This document shows positions 8,088-19,900 of a stretch of 33,191 bases of DNA, in pieces. Every line of letters starts with the position of its first letter. Within the stretch, counting starts at the first letter, position 1. Origin of the DNA: Planctomycetales bacterium (lineage in GTDB: Bacteria > Planctomycetota > Planctomycetia > Pirellulales > Pirellulaceae); contig JAGQOZ010000005.1 in the NCBI GenBank assembly GCA_020426955.1, positions 1 through 33,191 on the forward strand, given 5' to 3'. The translations under genes were made by a program, and so were the position numbers. The notes under the pieces are model-generated. The model searched no databases. It saw only the letters and a program-made list of their open reading frames with translations, and was not told the origin of the DNA.

Positions 8088-8559
8088 AGGAACCTCCGAA
8101 ATAAAAAGAGATAAAAAAAAATGAAATTCGGAGTCACCGTGACTGGCGAGCAAAATCGTGCTACTTCGGATAAGAAAGAATGAAGTATGTGAAGCAGCGT
8201 TCGTCGCGAAACGAACCCGATTCGCGCTCCCCACCATCGTGTTTCTCCGACTCCTTCATCTTGCCGATTTCGCGAAGAATCCGTCAAATATATTTTCCCG
8301 GTGCATTTTCTTGACGGTCTTTCGAGGCCCGTTGGCGAGCATCGTAAATTGCAGACCCAGACTTGGCGTCTCGGCAGCTGGCAAGACCAGTGTTCAGCTT
8401 TTGGAACACCCAAATCGGTTTTATCTATTCAGGCGTACGAGAATCATTTTTTGACGGAATTCTTGGAAAATCGGCAAGTAAATGCCAGACTGGACGGGAT
8501 TAAGATAAGTCGACATACGCGCCAAAAAGGGCAATTTGTAAGAACAGGGTTCAACTTTG
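8088..8559. other. Divergent intergenic region with two inverted repeats
   Basis: This gap lies between the DUF1559 gene (leftward) and the propeller protein (rightward) and holds no supported gene. AGTCAC/GTGACT (8132-8137 and 8139-8144) forms a short operator-like palindrome in the DUF1559 leader. GTTCGT/ACGAAC (8199-8204 and 8211-8216) forms a second one. An A-rich stretch at 8111-8122 becomes a T-rich leader on the minus strand. Confidence 0.45.
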
Positions 8560-11325
8560 ATGAATAAGAATCGGAAACGTTTGCAAACGCTACAGGTGTT
8601 GGAAAACCGTGAATTGCTGACGGTGAACTATCTAGAACTCGCCGGGTTTTCCGGAGGCATCGAACAGGCGAACGCCATCCATGTGGCCGACTTCGACGGA
8701 GACGGTATCAAAGACGCCATTGCCGGTAGCAGTCGCGATATTGTCTTGCTTTCCGGCGCGGGGAACGGCTCGTTCGAATCGCCCGCCATTGTCGCCACGG
8801 CGGATTCCGTCATCCGGTCAATGGACATCGCCGATATCGATGGCGACGGTGACATGGACGTGGCCGTAGGACTGGACAGTGCCAGAGCATCCCAAACGGC
8901 GACGGTGACAATTTCGTGGTTTCGCAACAATGGAAGTGGTCAGTTCACTAAGGCTCAAGATGTGGCGCAAAGCGACATCGCCGGGTTCGTCGATGACTTG
9001 GAACTCACCGACATTGATGGTGATGGCGACCAAGATCTGCTGGTAACCGCTCGTCACAGCAATCTGATTGCCGTGTTCCGCAATACCAACGCACAAGGCT
9101 CGTTTGGTGCGGCACAAACGGTGACCACACAGTTTGTTGATCCTCGCGCCGCCCACGCCGTCGACTTTGATGGCGATGGAGATCTGGACGTTGTGGGAAC
9201 GTCTTCTTCGTCCAATACGAATGCGTTGTTCTGGCTTCGCAACCAGGGAAATGCCAGCTTTGCGTTCGTGGAATCGGTCAATCCTGGCGAAGTACCTCGC
9301 TTCTTGGACGCTGGCGACCTTGACGGTGACGGCGACGCGGATTTAGCAGTTCCGCTGTTCGATGGAAATCGAATTGCCATTGTGACAAACAACAACGGCG
9401 CCTTTGGGAACATGCGCAACATTGATTCCAACACAATTGGTCCAGAGCGAACCAAGGTTGTGGACTTTGACCAAGATGGCGATTTAGACATTCTAGCCAC
9501 CGCCGACACGCAAGGTACGGTGACTTGGTACCGAAACACCGCCGGCAATTTCAGCCGTATTGTCGTTTCCGCCAACACCGAACAAGCCAGCAGCATGGAC
9601 GTGGCTGATGTGGACAACGATGGTGATCTGGATGTTTTGACGACGTCCCAGTTCGCGGGGCAATTGACGCTGCATCGCAATAACGGTGGTACTTCGTTTA
9701 CCGATGTTCCGCTGAGTGCGGACAATGCATTTGGCGCGAAAAAAGCGATCACGGCCGACATTGACGGAGACGGGCAGCTGGATTTCGTCGGCATTGGCGC
9801 CTTTGATAACGAATTGGCTTGGTACAAAAACAACAATGGCCAGTTCACGCAGCAGTCCGTTCTGTTTGACAAGCCGGGACTTCCCGATCCATCTTTCTGG
9901 TGGGACATAGATGTTGCAGATTTGGATCGGGACGGAGACATCGACGTCGTCACATCAGAACCGACGGGCGATCAAATTGTTTGGTATGAGAACAACGGAA
10001 ACGGGACTGCTTGGAATCGCCATACGATTGGCGAGGACGGCGTCGGCACGCTGCATTTTGGTCTGGGCGATGTCGAAGGCGACGGCGACTTAGACATCAT
10101 TACCAACCACTTTTATCAAGGCCGCATCGTTTGGTACGAAAATGACGGCCAAGCGAATTTTGATACCACACACGATGTGGCAGCCGTGGACAGTTTTGCC
10201 GTGATTCACATCGATTTGGCGGATCTAGATCAAGACGGTGACTTGGATGTCATCACCGGAGTCAATTCGGTTTATTCGTCTCCGCATGTGACTTGGTATC
10301 GCAACGACGACGGTCGTTTTCGCAATGTGGGCAGTATCTGGACCGCGTCCAGTGTTCGACAAAGTGGCGTCCATGATGTGAAGGCCACGGATATTGACGG
10401 AGACGGTGATATGGATATCGTCGCCGCCACATATGAAAACAACGCGTCCGATGTTATTCGTTGGTTTGCAAACAATAACGGCAGCGTGGCCAATACCTCG
10501 ACCGTGATTGCCGACGACATCTTCTACGTCCCGTCCATTTTGACCGAAGACATGGATGGCGACGGAGATGTCGACATCGTCACACAGGGCTACACAGCTA
10601 ACACGGTGCAATGGCACGAAAATACCGCTGGTCAATTTGGCAACGCCAGCAAAGTCTTAGTGGCCGATAACTTGGCCGGTGTTGGTGATTTGATTGCCGT
10701 TGGCGATTTGAACAATGATGGGCGAATGGACGTTGTAGTGCCAACTCGCGAGGATTCGCGTTTTGCTGTTTTCGTGGCCGAACAAGAACGTTCCAACGGC
10801 GACTTTAACAATGACAGCATCTTCGATTCGGACGATATTGATGCACTTTGCCGCCAAGTTGCGCAGGGATCAGACAATTTGTTTTATGATGTCAACGGTG
10901 ACAACAGTGTGTCGCAAAGCGATGTCATGTTTTGGCTTACCCAAATTGTGGGCACCGTTGTGGGTGATTCCAATGTCGACGGTGTCTTTAATTCCGGTGA
11001 TTTGATCCAAGTCTTTTCGGCGGGCGAATACGAAGACAACATCGTTGGAAACTCAGATTGGTCCGATGGCGATTGGAACTGTGACGGAGATTTTGATACG
11101 GCCGACATGGTCGCCGCGTTTGCATTTGGAGGCTATTCAGCTGCGGCACTTCCCGCTGCTGCCATCCCCACGACAAACGCCGCTGCTTCGACCCTGGACG
11201 CGACCGCCGTTGCCAGCGTCATGGCAGAACTCGGTTCGTCCGACTCCAACAAATCAGAGCCGAAGGGAGTGACCGAACCCGCCAGACTCAGCGTGGAATT
11301 GACTAATCCCAAGCGTTTAGCTTAG
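8560..11325 (+). CDS. Secreted FG-GAP/VCBS propeller protein with dockerin-like C-terminus
   Basis: This 921-residue protein starts MNKNRKRLQTLQVLENRELL, the planctomycete N-terminal motif (LExLExRxLL type) seen on large exported proteins. Residues about 35-735 contain 14 calcium-loop repeats of the form DxDGDGDxD, for example ADIDGDGDMDVAV and VDFDGDGDLDVV, each followed by a strand and a WYRN/WFRN-type segment. These are FG-GAP/VCBS repeats, which in known structures form seven-bladed beta-propellers. A dockerin-like module follows (about 745-865: GDFNNDSIFDSDDID, YDVNGDNSVSQSD, GDSNVDGVFNSGD, GDWNCDGDFDTAD), then an Ala/Ser-rich tail. The TTG at 8557 is possible, but the adjacent ATG is preferred; the ribosome binding site is weak. 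Its likely role is surface adhesion or binding. The partner for the dockerin-like module is not in this window. Confidence 0.9.
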   Translation: MNKNRKRLQTLQVLENRELLTVNYLELAGFSGGIEQANAIHVADFDGDGIKDAIAGSSRDIVLLSGAGNGSFESPAIVATADSVIRSMDIADIDGDGDMDVAVGLDSARASQTATVTISWFRNNGSGQFTKAQDVAQSDIAGFVDDLELTDIDGDGDQDLLVTARHSNLIAVFRNTNAQGSFGAAQTVTTQFVDPRAAHAVDFDGDGDLDVVGTSSSSNTNALFWLRNQGNASFAFVESVNPGEVPRFLDAGDLDGDGDADLAVPLFDGNRIAIVTNNNGAFGNMRNIDSNTIGPERTKVVDFDQDGDLDILATADTQGTVTWYRNTAGNFSRIVVSANTEQASSMDVADVDNDGDLDVLTTSQFAGQLTLHRNNGGTSFTDVPLSADNAFGAKKAITADIDGDGQLDFVGIGAFDNELAWYKNNNGQFTQQSVLFDKPGLPDPSFWWDIDVADLDRDGDIDVVTSEPTGDQIVWYENNGNGTAWNRHTIGEDGVGTLHFGLGDVEGDGDLDIITNHFYQGRIVWYENDGQANFDTTHDVAAVDSFAVIHIDLADLDQDGDLDVITGVNSVYSSPHVTWYRNDDGRFRNVGSIWTASSVRQSGVHDVKATDIDGDGDMDIVAATYENNASDVIRWFANNNGSVANTSTVIADDIFYVPSILTEDMDGDGDVDIVTQGYTANTVQWHENTAGQFGNASKVLVADNLAGVGDLIAVGDLNNDGRMDVVVPTREDSRFAVFVAEQERSNGDFNNDSIFDSDDIDALCRQVAQGSDNLFYDVNGDNSVSQSDVMFWLTQIVGTVVGDSNVDGVFNSGDLIQVFSAGEYEDNIVGNSDWSDGDWNCDGDFDTADMVAAFAFGGYSAAALPAAAIPTTNAAASTLDATAVASVMAELGSSDSNKSEPKGVTEPARLSVELTNPKRLA

Positions 11326-11516
11326 CGTCTGTCCAAATTGCTGTTGGCCGAAACTCAAATCTGCGCGAGACGTACGTGGGCAACCCGTTGCGAATGTCGA
11401 TTTCAATGGCTAGTGGTCGTACAGGTAGTCGCTTTGCACGAACCTACGGCGTCAGGGCTATTCGCTAGGGCAAACAGGGGAAATGACGGATCGCACCGTT
11501 GGCAAGAATCAAGCAC
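11326..11516. other. Gap between convergent propeller genes
   Basis: The two paralogous propeller genes converge here. I see no gene and no clear Rho-independent hairpin, so termination may use another mechanism. Confidence 0.4.
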
Positions 11517-13862
11517 TTACGCGATATACTCGCCGTAAGTCATCGCGAATACAAGATCGGCCGTTGTGAAGTCACCATCACCATCGAAGTCGCCTTCGAC
11601 AAACGTTGAATTTCCGACGATACTGTCCTCGTATTCACCTTTGTCAAAGACCTGTACCAAATCAAGGTTATCGAACGAGCCATCTTGGTTTGCATCACCA
11701 GGAACTCCGGCGTTCAGGCTTAGCAGAATCTCACTTGTGTCATTCGACGCGAAGACTAAATCGACACGGCCGTCTCGGTTGACATCTCCCGTAGTGATCG
11801 CACTTGCGCTGTAAACTTTGCTGCTGACGATTGGACGCGAGCGGAACTGAAGGTTCCCTAGGTTTTCGACCCACTGAACGCTGTTGTGTCCGATCGTAAC
11901 GATATCCATGTCACCATCGCCGTCAATGTCGGCCAGATCGATCTCGTCCGACGGAACGCCGGACTCAAGTTGGCTAAATTGCAGCGAATTTTCGGTGTTT
12001 TCATACAGATACAGTCCAAGCACTCCGGCAGAAGCTCCGATCACGTCTTGGTCGCCATCACCATCGATGTCGTACGCTACAATCGATGAGGCTTGGCGGA
12101 ATTCCGCCAGGACTTGGGGATTACCAAAATCGCCTCGCCCTGTTTGATTTACGTACCATGCGACGGCTGGTGCGCCGGGAAACGCCGGAGCATTCCAGGC
12201 GACCGACATTACGTCCATGTCGCCGTCGCCGTCTAGGTCACCCAATGCTAGATTGCGAATGTGACCCGCACTGGTCACGATCTCGTGGCGAATTGGAAAA
12301 CTGCCAGCTCCGTCGTTTTCGTACCAAGCCAAAGTGCCATCAAAACGTGATGCCACGAAGATATCGATGTCGCCATCCAGGTCGGCATCTCCCAAGTCGA
12401 TTGCCTCGATGCCATCGTGTTGGTCAGTGATGAATTGGGGAGTCCCAAAGTTGCCCTGACCGTCCATATGACGAATCCAGTGGACTTGGCCATGGAAATC
12501 AGCCACCACCACATCTAGCCAGCCATCCGAGTCCATGTCGGCCGTGTCCACATCATATCCCAACAAAACATCCGTCTTCAATATAGTTGGTTCGTCAAAT
12601 TTGCCATTGTCATTTTGCCATAGGCAATAGTCACCGCTGGCGGCACCCAGTAGATCCAAATCTCCGTCATCGTCTACATCGACGAGTTGTAACGCATGGG
12701 GTCTAGCCTGCGAATGAACGACGCGATGTTCTTGAAATTGATTGCTTGCTAACCGTTCATACCATGCCACGACATCTGACGATCGGGAGCTGATCACAAT
12801 GTCTTTTTTTCCGTCGCCATTAATGTCGACAAGTGCGACTGAGGAATAGTCTTGCTTGCCTTCAACCAACGGCCCTCGCCGAACGAACTGTTCTGATTCC
12901 GATCTGTACTCAAGCCACGCCAACTGGGTGGAATTGATTGGCAGCAAGATATCGTTGTCACCGTCCTCGTCCATGTCCAAAACCTGTAGGGGACCACCTC
13001 GCGGAAATTGATTCAACGTTCCTATCGATTTACTAGAAAGAAACCCTCCGTCCGCGAATTCAAACCAGACCAATTTGCCTGCGGGATGGTAACCAACGAT
13101 CACATCCAAATCTCCGTCGCCATCCACGTCGGAATAGGTTGCAGATGGACTACTACGAAAGCTTTGAACGAGCTCAATTCGCCGGCCTAGCTGTTCGCCG
13201 CCGAGATTCTCAACGAAATAAACGCCATCGTCGTCCACTATTAGCAAATCTTGATCCTGATCGTTATCGACGTCGTCGGCAAATACGACGGTGGTAGACC
13301 GAGAGGTACCAGTGAGTGTGCCCGACGTGAAGCCGCCGGCCCCATCGGATTGATAAATGACGCCCGAAGATGCGTGTCCCAATAGATCTGTGTGGCCGTC
13401 TGAATCAATGTCTGAACTACCGAGCAATCGAAAGTTGCCAATTAACTCTGGAGCACTGAACTCTCCACTTCCGTCGTTTTGAAGTAAACGGGTTCGATAC
13501 CCTTGGTTGCGAGCACCATCTGACACAACAATGTCAAGAGCGCCGTCGCTGTTTGTGTCGATCATGGCGAATCGAGTGAACTCAACACTGGACTCCAGTA
13601 CGGTTCGCGATTGAAACGTACCGAGTCCATCCACGTTTTTACTGACAACCAACCGGAATCGTTGTGGGTTTGAAGTCAGTATATACGTGCCTCCAATTGA
13701 GACGATATCCATGTCACCATCGCCGTCAATGTCGGCGGAAAGTGTCTGATGCGCCCCAAAGACGTCGCTTTCGTCGACAACGGATTCGGCTAGGAACGCA
13801 ACTGGTGCAAGGCAACGACGAGTTTCCAGTGACTCGATAACATGTCTTCGATGACCAACCAT
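11517..13862 (-). CDS. Secreted FG-GAP/VCBS propeller protein, paralogue, short dockerin-like end
   Basis: This 781-residue paralogue of the 8560-11325 product has the same plan. The N-terminal motif is HVIESLETRRCLAP. Then come 14 calcium-loop repeats (LSADIDGDGDMDIV through TTGDVNRDGRVDLV). A dockerin-like end follows (GDANQDGSFDNLDLVQVF and GDFDGDGDFTTADLVFAM). Unlike its neighbours it has only the second half of the dockerin-like module, lacks the two cysteines found there, and stops right after EYIA with no tail. Two ATGs stand in tandem; the second (13862) is better spaced from the AAGGGGGAG. It lies 63 bases downstream of the CotH gene on the same strand and may be co-transcribed with it. 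Surface location is inferred. Confidence 0.9.
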   Translation of the reverse strand: MVGHRRHVIESLETRRCLAPVAFLAESVVDESDVFGAHQTLSADIDGDGDMDIVSIGGTYILTSNPQRFRLVVSKNVDGLGTFQSRTVLESSVEFTRFAMIDTNSDGALDIVVSDGARNQGYRTRLLQNDGSGEFSAPELIGNFRLLGSSDIDSDGHTDLLGHASSGVIYQSDGAGGFTSGTLTGTSRSTTVVFADDVDNDQDQDLLIVDDDGVYFVENLGGEQLGRRIELVQSFRSSPSATYSDVDGDGDLDVIVGYHPAGKLVWFEFADGGFLSSKSIGTLNQFPRGGPLQVLDMDEDGDNDILLPINSTQLAWLEYRSESEQFVRRGPLVEGKQDYSSVALVDINGDGKKDIVISSRSSDVVAWYERLASNQFQEHRVVHSQARPHALQLVDVDDDGDLDLLGAASGDYCLWQNDNGKFDEPTILKTDVLLGYDVDTADMDSDGWLDVVVADFHGQVHWIRHMDGQGNFGTPQFITDQHDGIEAIDLGDADLDGDIDIFVASRFDGTLAWYENDGAGSFPIRHEIVTSAGHIRNLALGDLDGDGDMDVMSVAWNAPAFPGAPAVAWYVNQTGRGDFGNPQVLAEFRQASSIVAYDIDGDGDQDVIGASAGVLGLYLYENTENSLQFSQLESGVPSDEIDLADIDGDGDMDIVTIGHNSVQWVENLGNLQFRSRPIVSSKVYSASAITTGDVNRDGRVDLVFASNDTSEILLSLNAGVPGDANQDGSFDNLDLVQVFDKGEYEDSIVGNSTFVEGDFDGDGDFTTADLVFAMTYGEYIA

Positions 13863-13928
13863 CATGCTCCCCCTTAATTGTTACCTACACCAAATAGTTC
13901 GCCCGCTTGGACCGATATTCGCAGCGTT

Positions 13929-16900
13929 CTACTTCAAAATCTGCTTCCAAACATCCTGTTCGTCTTTCAGTGAGCCGACCGAGTCTGTTTGATGGGACGA
14001 AGGCTGTTGCCGGAATTCGCTTGTCGCGAACACGTCATCGACGTCGGATTCCAGTACGAATTCGACGGGCCGAACCGGTTTGAAGAAGTCGGTTTCTTCG
14101 GTCTGATTTTCATCGCCCGGCTGCGCATCGACTTTGCTGGAAAGCGACGAAATGGCTGCACCCAACAACCGATTGGGGCGAAGGTCATTTTCCGCGAAGG
14201 ATGACGTCGCAACGGCGGCAATCGGACCGTCGTTTTCGTAGTTGCCAAACTGGAATGCTAAGACAATGTCCTGCGAAGTGAAGTCGCCGTCACAGTTCCA
14301 ATCGCCATCGGCCCAACCGGAATTGTTGGCGACACCGTCTTCGTATTGATTCGCTTGCAGCACGCGAATCATATCTTGGCTGTCGAATCGGCCATCCACA
14401 TTCGCGTCGCCCACCACGGTTCCAATCACGCTGAAAATCATCTCCATGTGATCGTCTTGGTTAACCAGACCATCTCCGGTCAAGTCGTAGGCGGCTTGCG
14501 GGGTGGGTGAATGAATTTGCTGGCATAACAAGTCGATATCTTTGTCTGTCAGAACCTGGTCACCATCAAAGTCACCTCGCAGTTCCACAGAAAAGGAAAC
14601 TACACCAGGCGTTGGAGCACCACCCGTCCATGACGACGCCAAGTTGCCATAAACGTCGGCCGCGTTACGGTGCAAGGACTGACCATTTCCAGCCGCTTCG
14701 GTAGGCCACGGCGCCAGATTGTCATACACCACTTCATCCGTTTGTACCGACGGCAAGACAATGGGTTCGTCAATCAAATTTAGGTTGGGACGCTGCAGCG
14801 TCACTCGCTCACCACTGCCGCTCAGTTGTCCGCCATAGCCACCCAGAATCTTGACATTGGCGTCGATACCGTAGTGAGCCCGGAAGGCTGCCAGTCGATC
14901 GGCGTTGTCAGGATTATTTGGATTGAACGAAATAACCAACAACGTTTCATTCGCGGCAATGGAATCCGTGGGTTCGAAGTTGATATCAATACCGCCTCGA
15001 ATTCGCCATTCTTCCAAACTGATCGCAGTGCCGCTGGTGTTGGTGATTTCTACAAACTCCAGATCGCTAGAATCGAGTTGACTGTAGATGGCCAACGCCG
15101 CATCGCTGGGTTCGCTGGGACTGTAGTTCAGTTCGGAAATGATGACTTCACCGATCGCCGGGTAGGCGTTTTGTAGCCCCATGGTCAATTGAGACAGTGG
15201 AGTGAGTCGGGAAGTTGTGTTGGGATATCGGCCAAACGAAACGTTGCTAAACGAAGCGCCGAAGTGAACGTCATCCACAAACGATTGCACGTTGCCATTG
15301 CCGTCCGGAATGGTCAGCCATACGTCGTCGCCGTTGTTGCCACTGAGCGCAAAACCATTTTCCGCCCCGTCGGCATTGAAATCGGATTCATCCAATACCA
15401 AATAGCCGTTCGCTGGAATGGTGGTGCCGGCGGGCATTACGTATTTGGCAAAGTTGTTGGTCGAATCACTCAAGTTCCAGCCGCTAATGTTGATCGCTTG
15501 GCTGGTGGTGTTGCGAAGCTCAATGAAATCAACCGCGTCACCCGAATTGGCCAACACTTCGTTGATCACCACACCGATGGGCGAAGCTCCGGCGGCACCG
15601 GGCGAGCCACCAAACTCCGTGCTGCCTTGCCAACGATAGTACTTGCTGTATTCGGCCTTATCGGTGAAGCTGGGGTTCATCAGCGTCAGTGTGCCACCCG
15701 CCCCGTCGGCTCGCGCCGGCCACAAATCGTTGGAATCGTAGGCAAAGTCGGCGATGACTTCACCAGCACCGTCCAAAAGTCGAATGCGTTCACCGGCGTT
15801 GTCCAAAGCGCCTTGGAACGTTCCCAGGATGGTGACGTCGGTACCGTATCGAGCTTGGAAGGCGTCGACGTCTCGGACAACCACGCCGTAATCACTCGGC
15901 GCTAAATCAACATCGCCCAGTACGGCGGTGATGCCAGCGTCAAAAGTGGTTTGGACCAAGTTAGCCGTTTTCACGCCGATGTTCTGGAGTTCGATGAATT
16001 CGAATGAATCGGCCGTCCAGTTAGGATTCACAGCCAATTCAGCTTCGGTTGGTTCGAACGGATGGTAGTTGATCTCGGAAACGGCCACGTTGGGCAAGTC
16101 AATAAAGTAGTCCAATGTGACTCCGCCAGTCCATTCTTCGGTGAGCGGATTAAAGCCGCGAGCAAAGACTTGCATGTTCTTGTCAACGGTGATTGGCCCT
16201 TCATAGCGAAGGACACTGGGCGACACTTCCGTGCGAATGGTCTTGGCACTCAGGCGAACATCAAACAAGAAATCGGTACTGGTTGCCGCATCGTTCAGTA
16301 CTTGGAAGACCAGGTAGTTGGTGCCTTCACGCAAGTACTGAGTCGAAATTTCAAACGTTTCAAAAACAGCGGCCTGTTCGTCCGGATGAGCCGCACTGGC
16401 GACTCCGTCAAACGCGACGGGATTGATGGGGAATCGAGGCGAACTGCCGGGCGCATTCGCTCGTTCCAACTCCACAGGAATCTTAAGCGAACTTAGCCAC
16501 GAATATGCCACAAAACCATCGTCGTAGCGAACGTCTAACTTCAACGCTTCGGCTGACGCATCGGTTTGAGCATCTACTTCAAAGGGAATGCGGATGTACA
16601 TGGACGTCTGCGAAGATAACAAGTCGGCCACGTCGGTGGAAATCAGACTGGTGAATTCGCCTTCGGTATCGTAGCCAATGCCTAATGTGACATCGGTCCA
16701 GGTTTCTCCGTTCGCGCCTACTTCGTAGTCGGGATTGGCAAAACACAACGTCGGATCCGCCAAGCGAATGCCATCGTCACACTGATCCATCAACGAATTG
16801 TTGGACGGAACAATCACTTGAGCGGCGGCGTTGGCACCAATCAATGGGATTTCTTCTTCCACAATCAATGGCTGACGCGGATCCGTGCCGTCAAGTGTGT

Positions 16901-19900
16901 AGAAAATATCAGCGCCCGCTGGTCCCGTGATGGTTACCTGAGTGCCACCGGCGACGATACCTGGTTCAGGCGTGTATTGCAGCGGCGGCAAGAACTGGCT
17001 GTCAATCCAAGCGGCTCGATTCTCTACGAACCACTTCATGATGTAAACGTAGTCGCCGTAATCATCCGGACGAGCTCGACCGGGCAAGGGCGAAGCCGGG
17101 CAATCTCCTTGTCCGAAGAAACAGTTGGGCCACGCGTAGACTCCCAAACCGTAACCGTTGTTGGTCCAACGCGAATAGTTTCGGGAAATGGGCGTCGACA
17201 AATTGCCTGGAGTTAAGGACGCCAGATCTTCCTGGCCATTGGCAAGTTGCGACACGGCAGCGTCAATATCGGCCAACAACTTTTCGGTAGAGAATGTCGT
17301 ACGTCGCAACTCTTGCCAGCGATCGGCGACTTTCTGCGCGAAGTTGGGATCTTCAAACAGTCGAGACCAGTAAGGATATTGATCGGCGGAGAGACCGGCG
17401 TCGTGATACCAACCTTCCGGATAGGAACCCTTTAAGTAATTTCCATTGGCCAGTGACAAGTTGTAGTCCCACGCCGGTCCTTGTTTGATCTTGCCGCCGC
17501 GATCCTTGTGGTAATACGTGCTGAGCCGGAAGCCATCGATGTTCTTGGTGAATTCGACCATGATCCAAGTGTCGACCCACGAATCGACATCAATGTATTT
17601 CGCGTAACCTTCGACCGGATCGGCAAAGTTCGGTCCGTTCAACGCGGTTTCAAATTCAATGATGTAGTTCTTCAACCAGTCCACTTGTTCGTCCGTGACG
17701 TCGCCAAAGTCGGGCGAGACCATTTTCAGCGACTGCATACTGCTGCGGAAATTGACGTCTCGAAAGCCGTCCTTATCTTTCTTCCAAATGTAGCCACCAG
17801 AAATATCGGGTTCGGTATCGTCACCCGGAACGATCTTCTCTACGTCCACTCGATTTTCATCGACTTTGATTTTTTCCAGCAACACATACGTACCACGATA
17901 GTCGCTTTGGAAGTCGAGTTCATCGCCGCGATCATTCACGAAGACTTCCACCAACCGAGCTCGTGGCGCATAGAGTCCCAATTCGTTGTACCACTGGAAC
18001 GTCAGGAAGTTATTCAGCTGCGTCTTGTCCGAATAAGGGCCGTTCAGCACCCAGTCAGATTCGGCCGGTAGTCCGAAGAACGCGGCTGCTTGATCCTTTG
18101 AATCCGCAGCGGCTTCGCCGTTGGTCGAATCGTCACCTCCTTCGGCCCAAAGTTCGACAGCGTACTGTTTCTTGGCCCAGCCTTGCGAACTCTGTCCGCG
18201 AATACGCATTCCCGCTCGGCCATTGAATTCCGCCGCATCGGTCAACGATGCCGTTCCGTCTTCACCCACGTTGATGAAGCTGGCAACCGTGGCCGCAAAG
18301 AGTCGATCACTTTGGTTGACTCGGCGATTGCCAAACGAATCAAAGACCATGATCGGTAGGTTCGATTCGAACATACCTTGGCCATCAAAGTTTACTAAGT
18401 CCGAAGCCAACTGAGTGTAGCCAACCGTGCTGATCGGCCCGCCCGCTCGATCTGGTTCGAACGCACGAGCTCGAATCCGAGTGGTTTCGCTTACCGTAAT
18501 TGGGCCGGTGTACAGTTCCGAAGTTTCGGAGGGAATGGAACCGTCCAGCGTGTAGCGAATCGTAGCGCCGGGCGTTTCAGGCGTGATTTCAACGGTGAAC
18601 GGATCAACAAACAACTGTTGAGTGACGGAAAAAGTAGCACCGCCGGACGGAGCCAGAGTGCCTTCGCCGTTGATTTCGCCGGGCGTGGGAGTGAAAAAGA
18701 AGTTGTAGTCCGAACCCACCGAGACTTCTTTGGCGGTCAAGTTGGGCACAATTAACAGGTCTTCATCGTCCGCCGCAACGTTCAACGCATGAATGGCCAA
18801 TACGTTCTTGCCAACCTGCAGTTTGTCGACATGGGCCGAAAGGTCAAAATCCACGGCTTCTCGTCCTAATTCACCGACACCGGTTGTCATGGAATAGGAC
18901 AATAACTCGTGCGCATTGTAGGACGCGCCCGTCGTGGCGGTCCAACCCGCGAATAGGCTGGGCGTGCCGCCAAACAATTCGTCTAAGCTTAGCGTGGCCG
19001 TCAATGTTGGTTCGTCGGGTTTGCTGTCGGCATTACTAACGTACACATCCAGCTGATTGTCTTCGCCCGAATAGTCGGCCCACAAGTAGATGAAATTCAC
19101 GCCAGGACCGGGATCGCCGGGGAAGAATGCGTTGCCGTTGAAACGATCAATGGCTGCTCGAGCAACATTGCCGTCGGTACTGGTATTGATGCCAACGTGA
19201 CTGGCCAGCTTGTCATCTGGGTCAAACGCACCCGTGGCCACAGAATCCAATTCGATGGCCAAGTAGGTCATACCGGTGCCTTCCAGGCCAAGGCTACCGC
19301 CGCCGCTGCCCAGCACGTTGTTGTCCGTTCCTTGGAGGACAAACGTCAGGCCTTCGCCACCAATTCCGTCGGCATCGGCAAACGGACCTCCTGGCGAATG
19401 AATGTCAAACGCCATCGAAGCGCTAAACGTATAATCCGGCCCAAAGCTTTGCGCATTGGTCGTCCATACGGCCGAATTCTGATCGGCAGTTGCGGACGTC
19501 AATTGAAGCTGATTGCCGTTCCAAGCCGCATTGCCCTTCAGCGTAAAGTCATCTCGATCATCCGCGTCGGAAAAATCTTGGTAACTCAGCACCGTTTCAA
19601 TGCCGCCGTGCGAACCCGTAGCCGCCGAATTCCATGCCAACGGTTCCGGCGCGTTGATGGAAGCGACCAACTGACCGTTCAGGTAGGCCGCGAACCCGTC
19701 GTCATAATTCATGGACAGGTTCATGGCTTCAAACGTGGGCAGAACGTCTCCAGTAATTTCAAATTCCGATCGAATGTACGCCGTAGTCGCTTGTCCCTGC
19801 ATGCTGGCCAAGCTGCCCGATGCGGAAATCAACGGATTAAAGTCGCCGTCTTCGGGAACCGAATCAAACCCCAATCCAAACGCTTGATTCGACCAATTGG

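Noticed and set aside
9054-9953. 299-codon open frame on the minus strand, antisense to the first propeller gene
   Set aside because: It is a by-product of the repeated GAC/GGT calcium-loop codons on the other strand; the protein is a monotonous Ser-Pro-Ser-Lys pattern with no domain.
15189-15905. 238-codon open frame antisense to the CotH gene
   Set aside because: Same reason: shadow of a well-supported gene with biased codon use.
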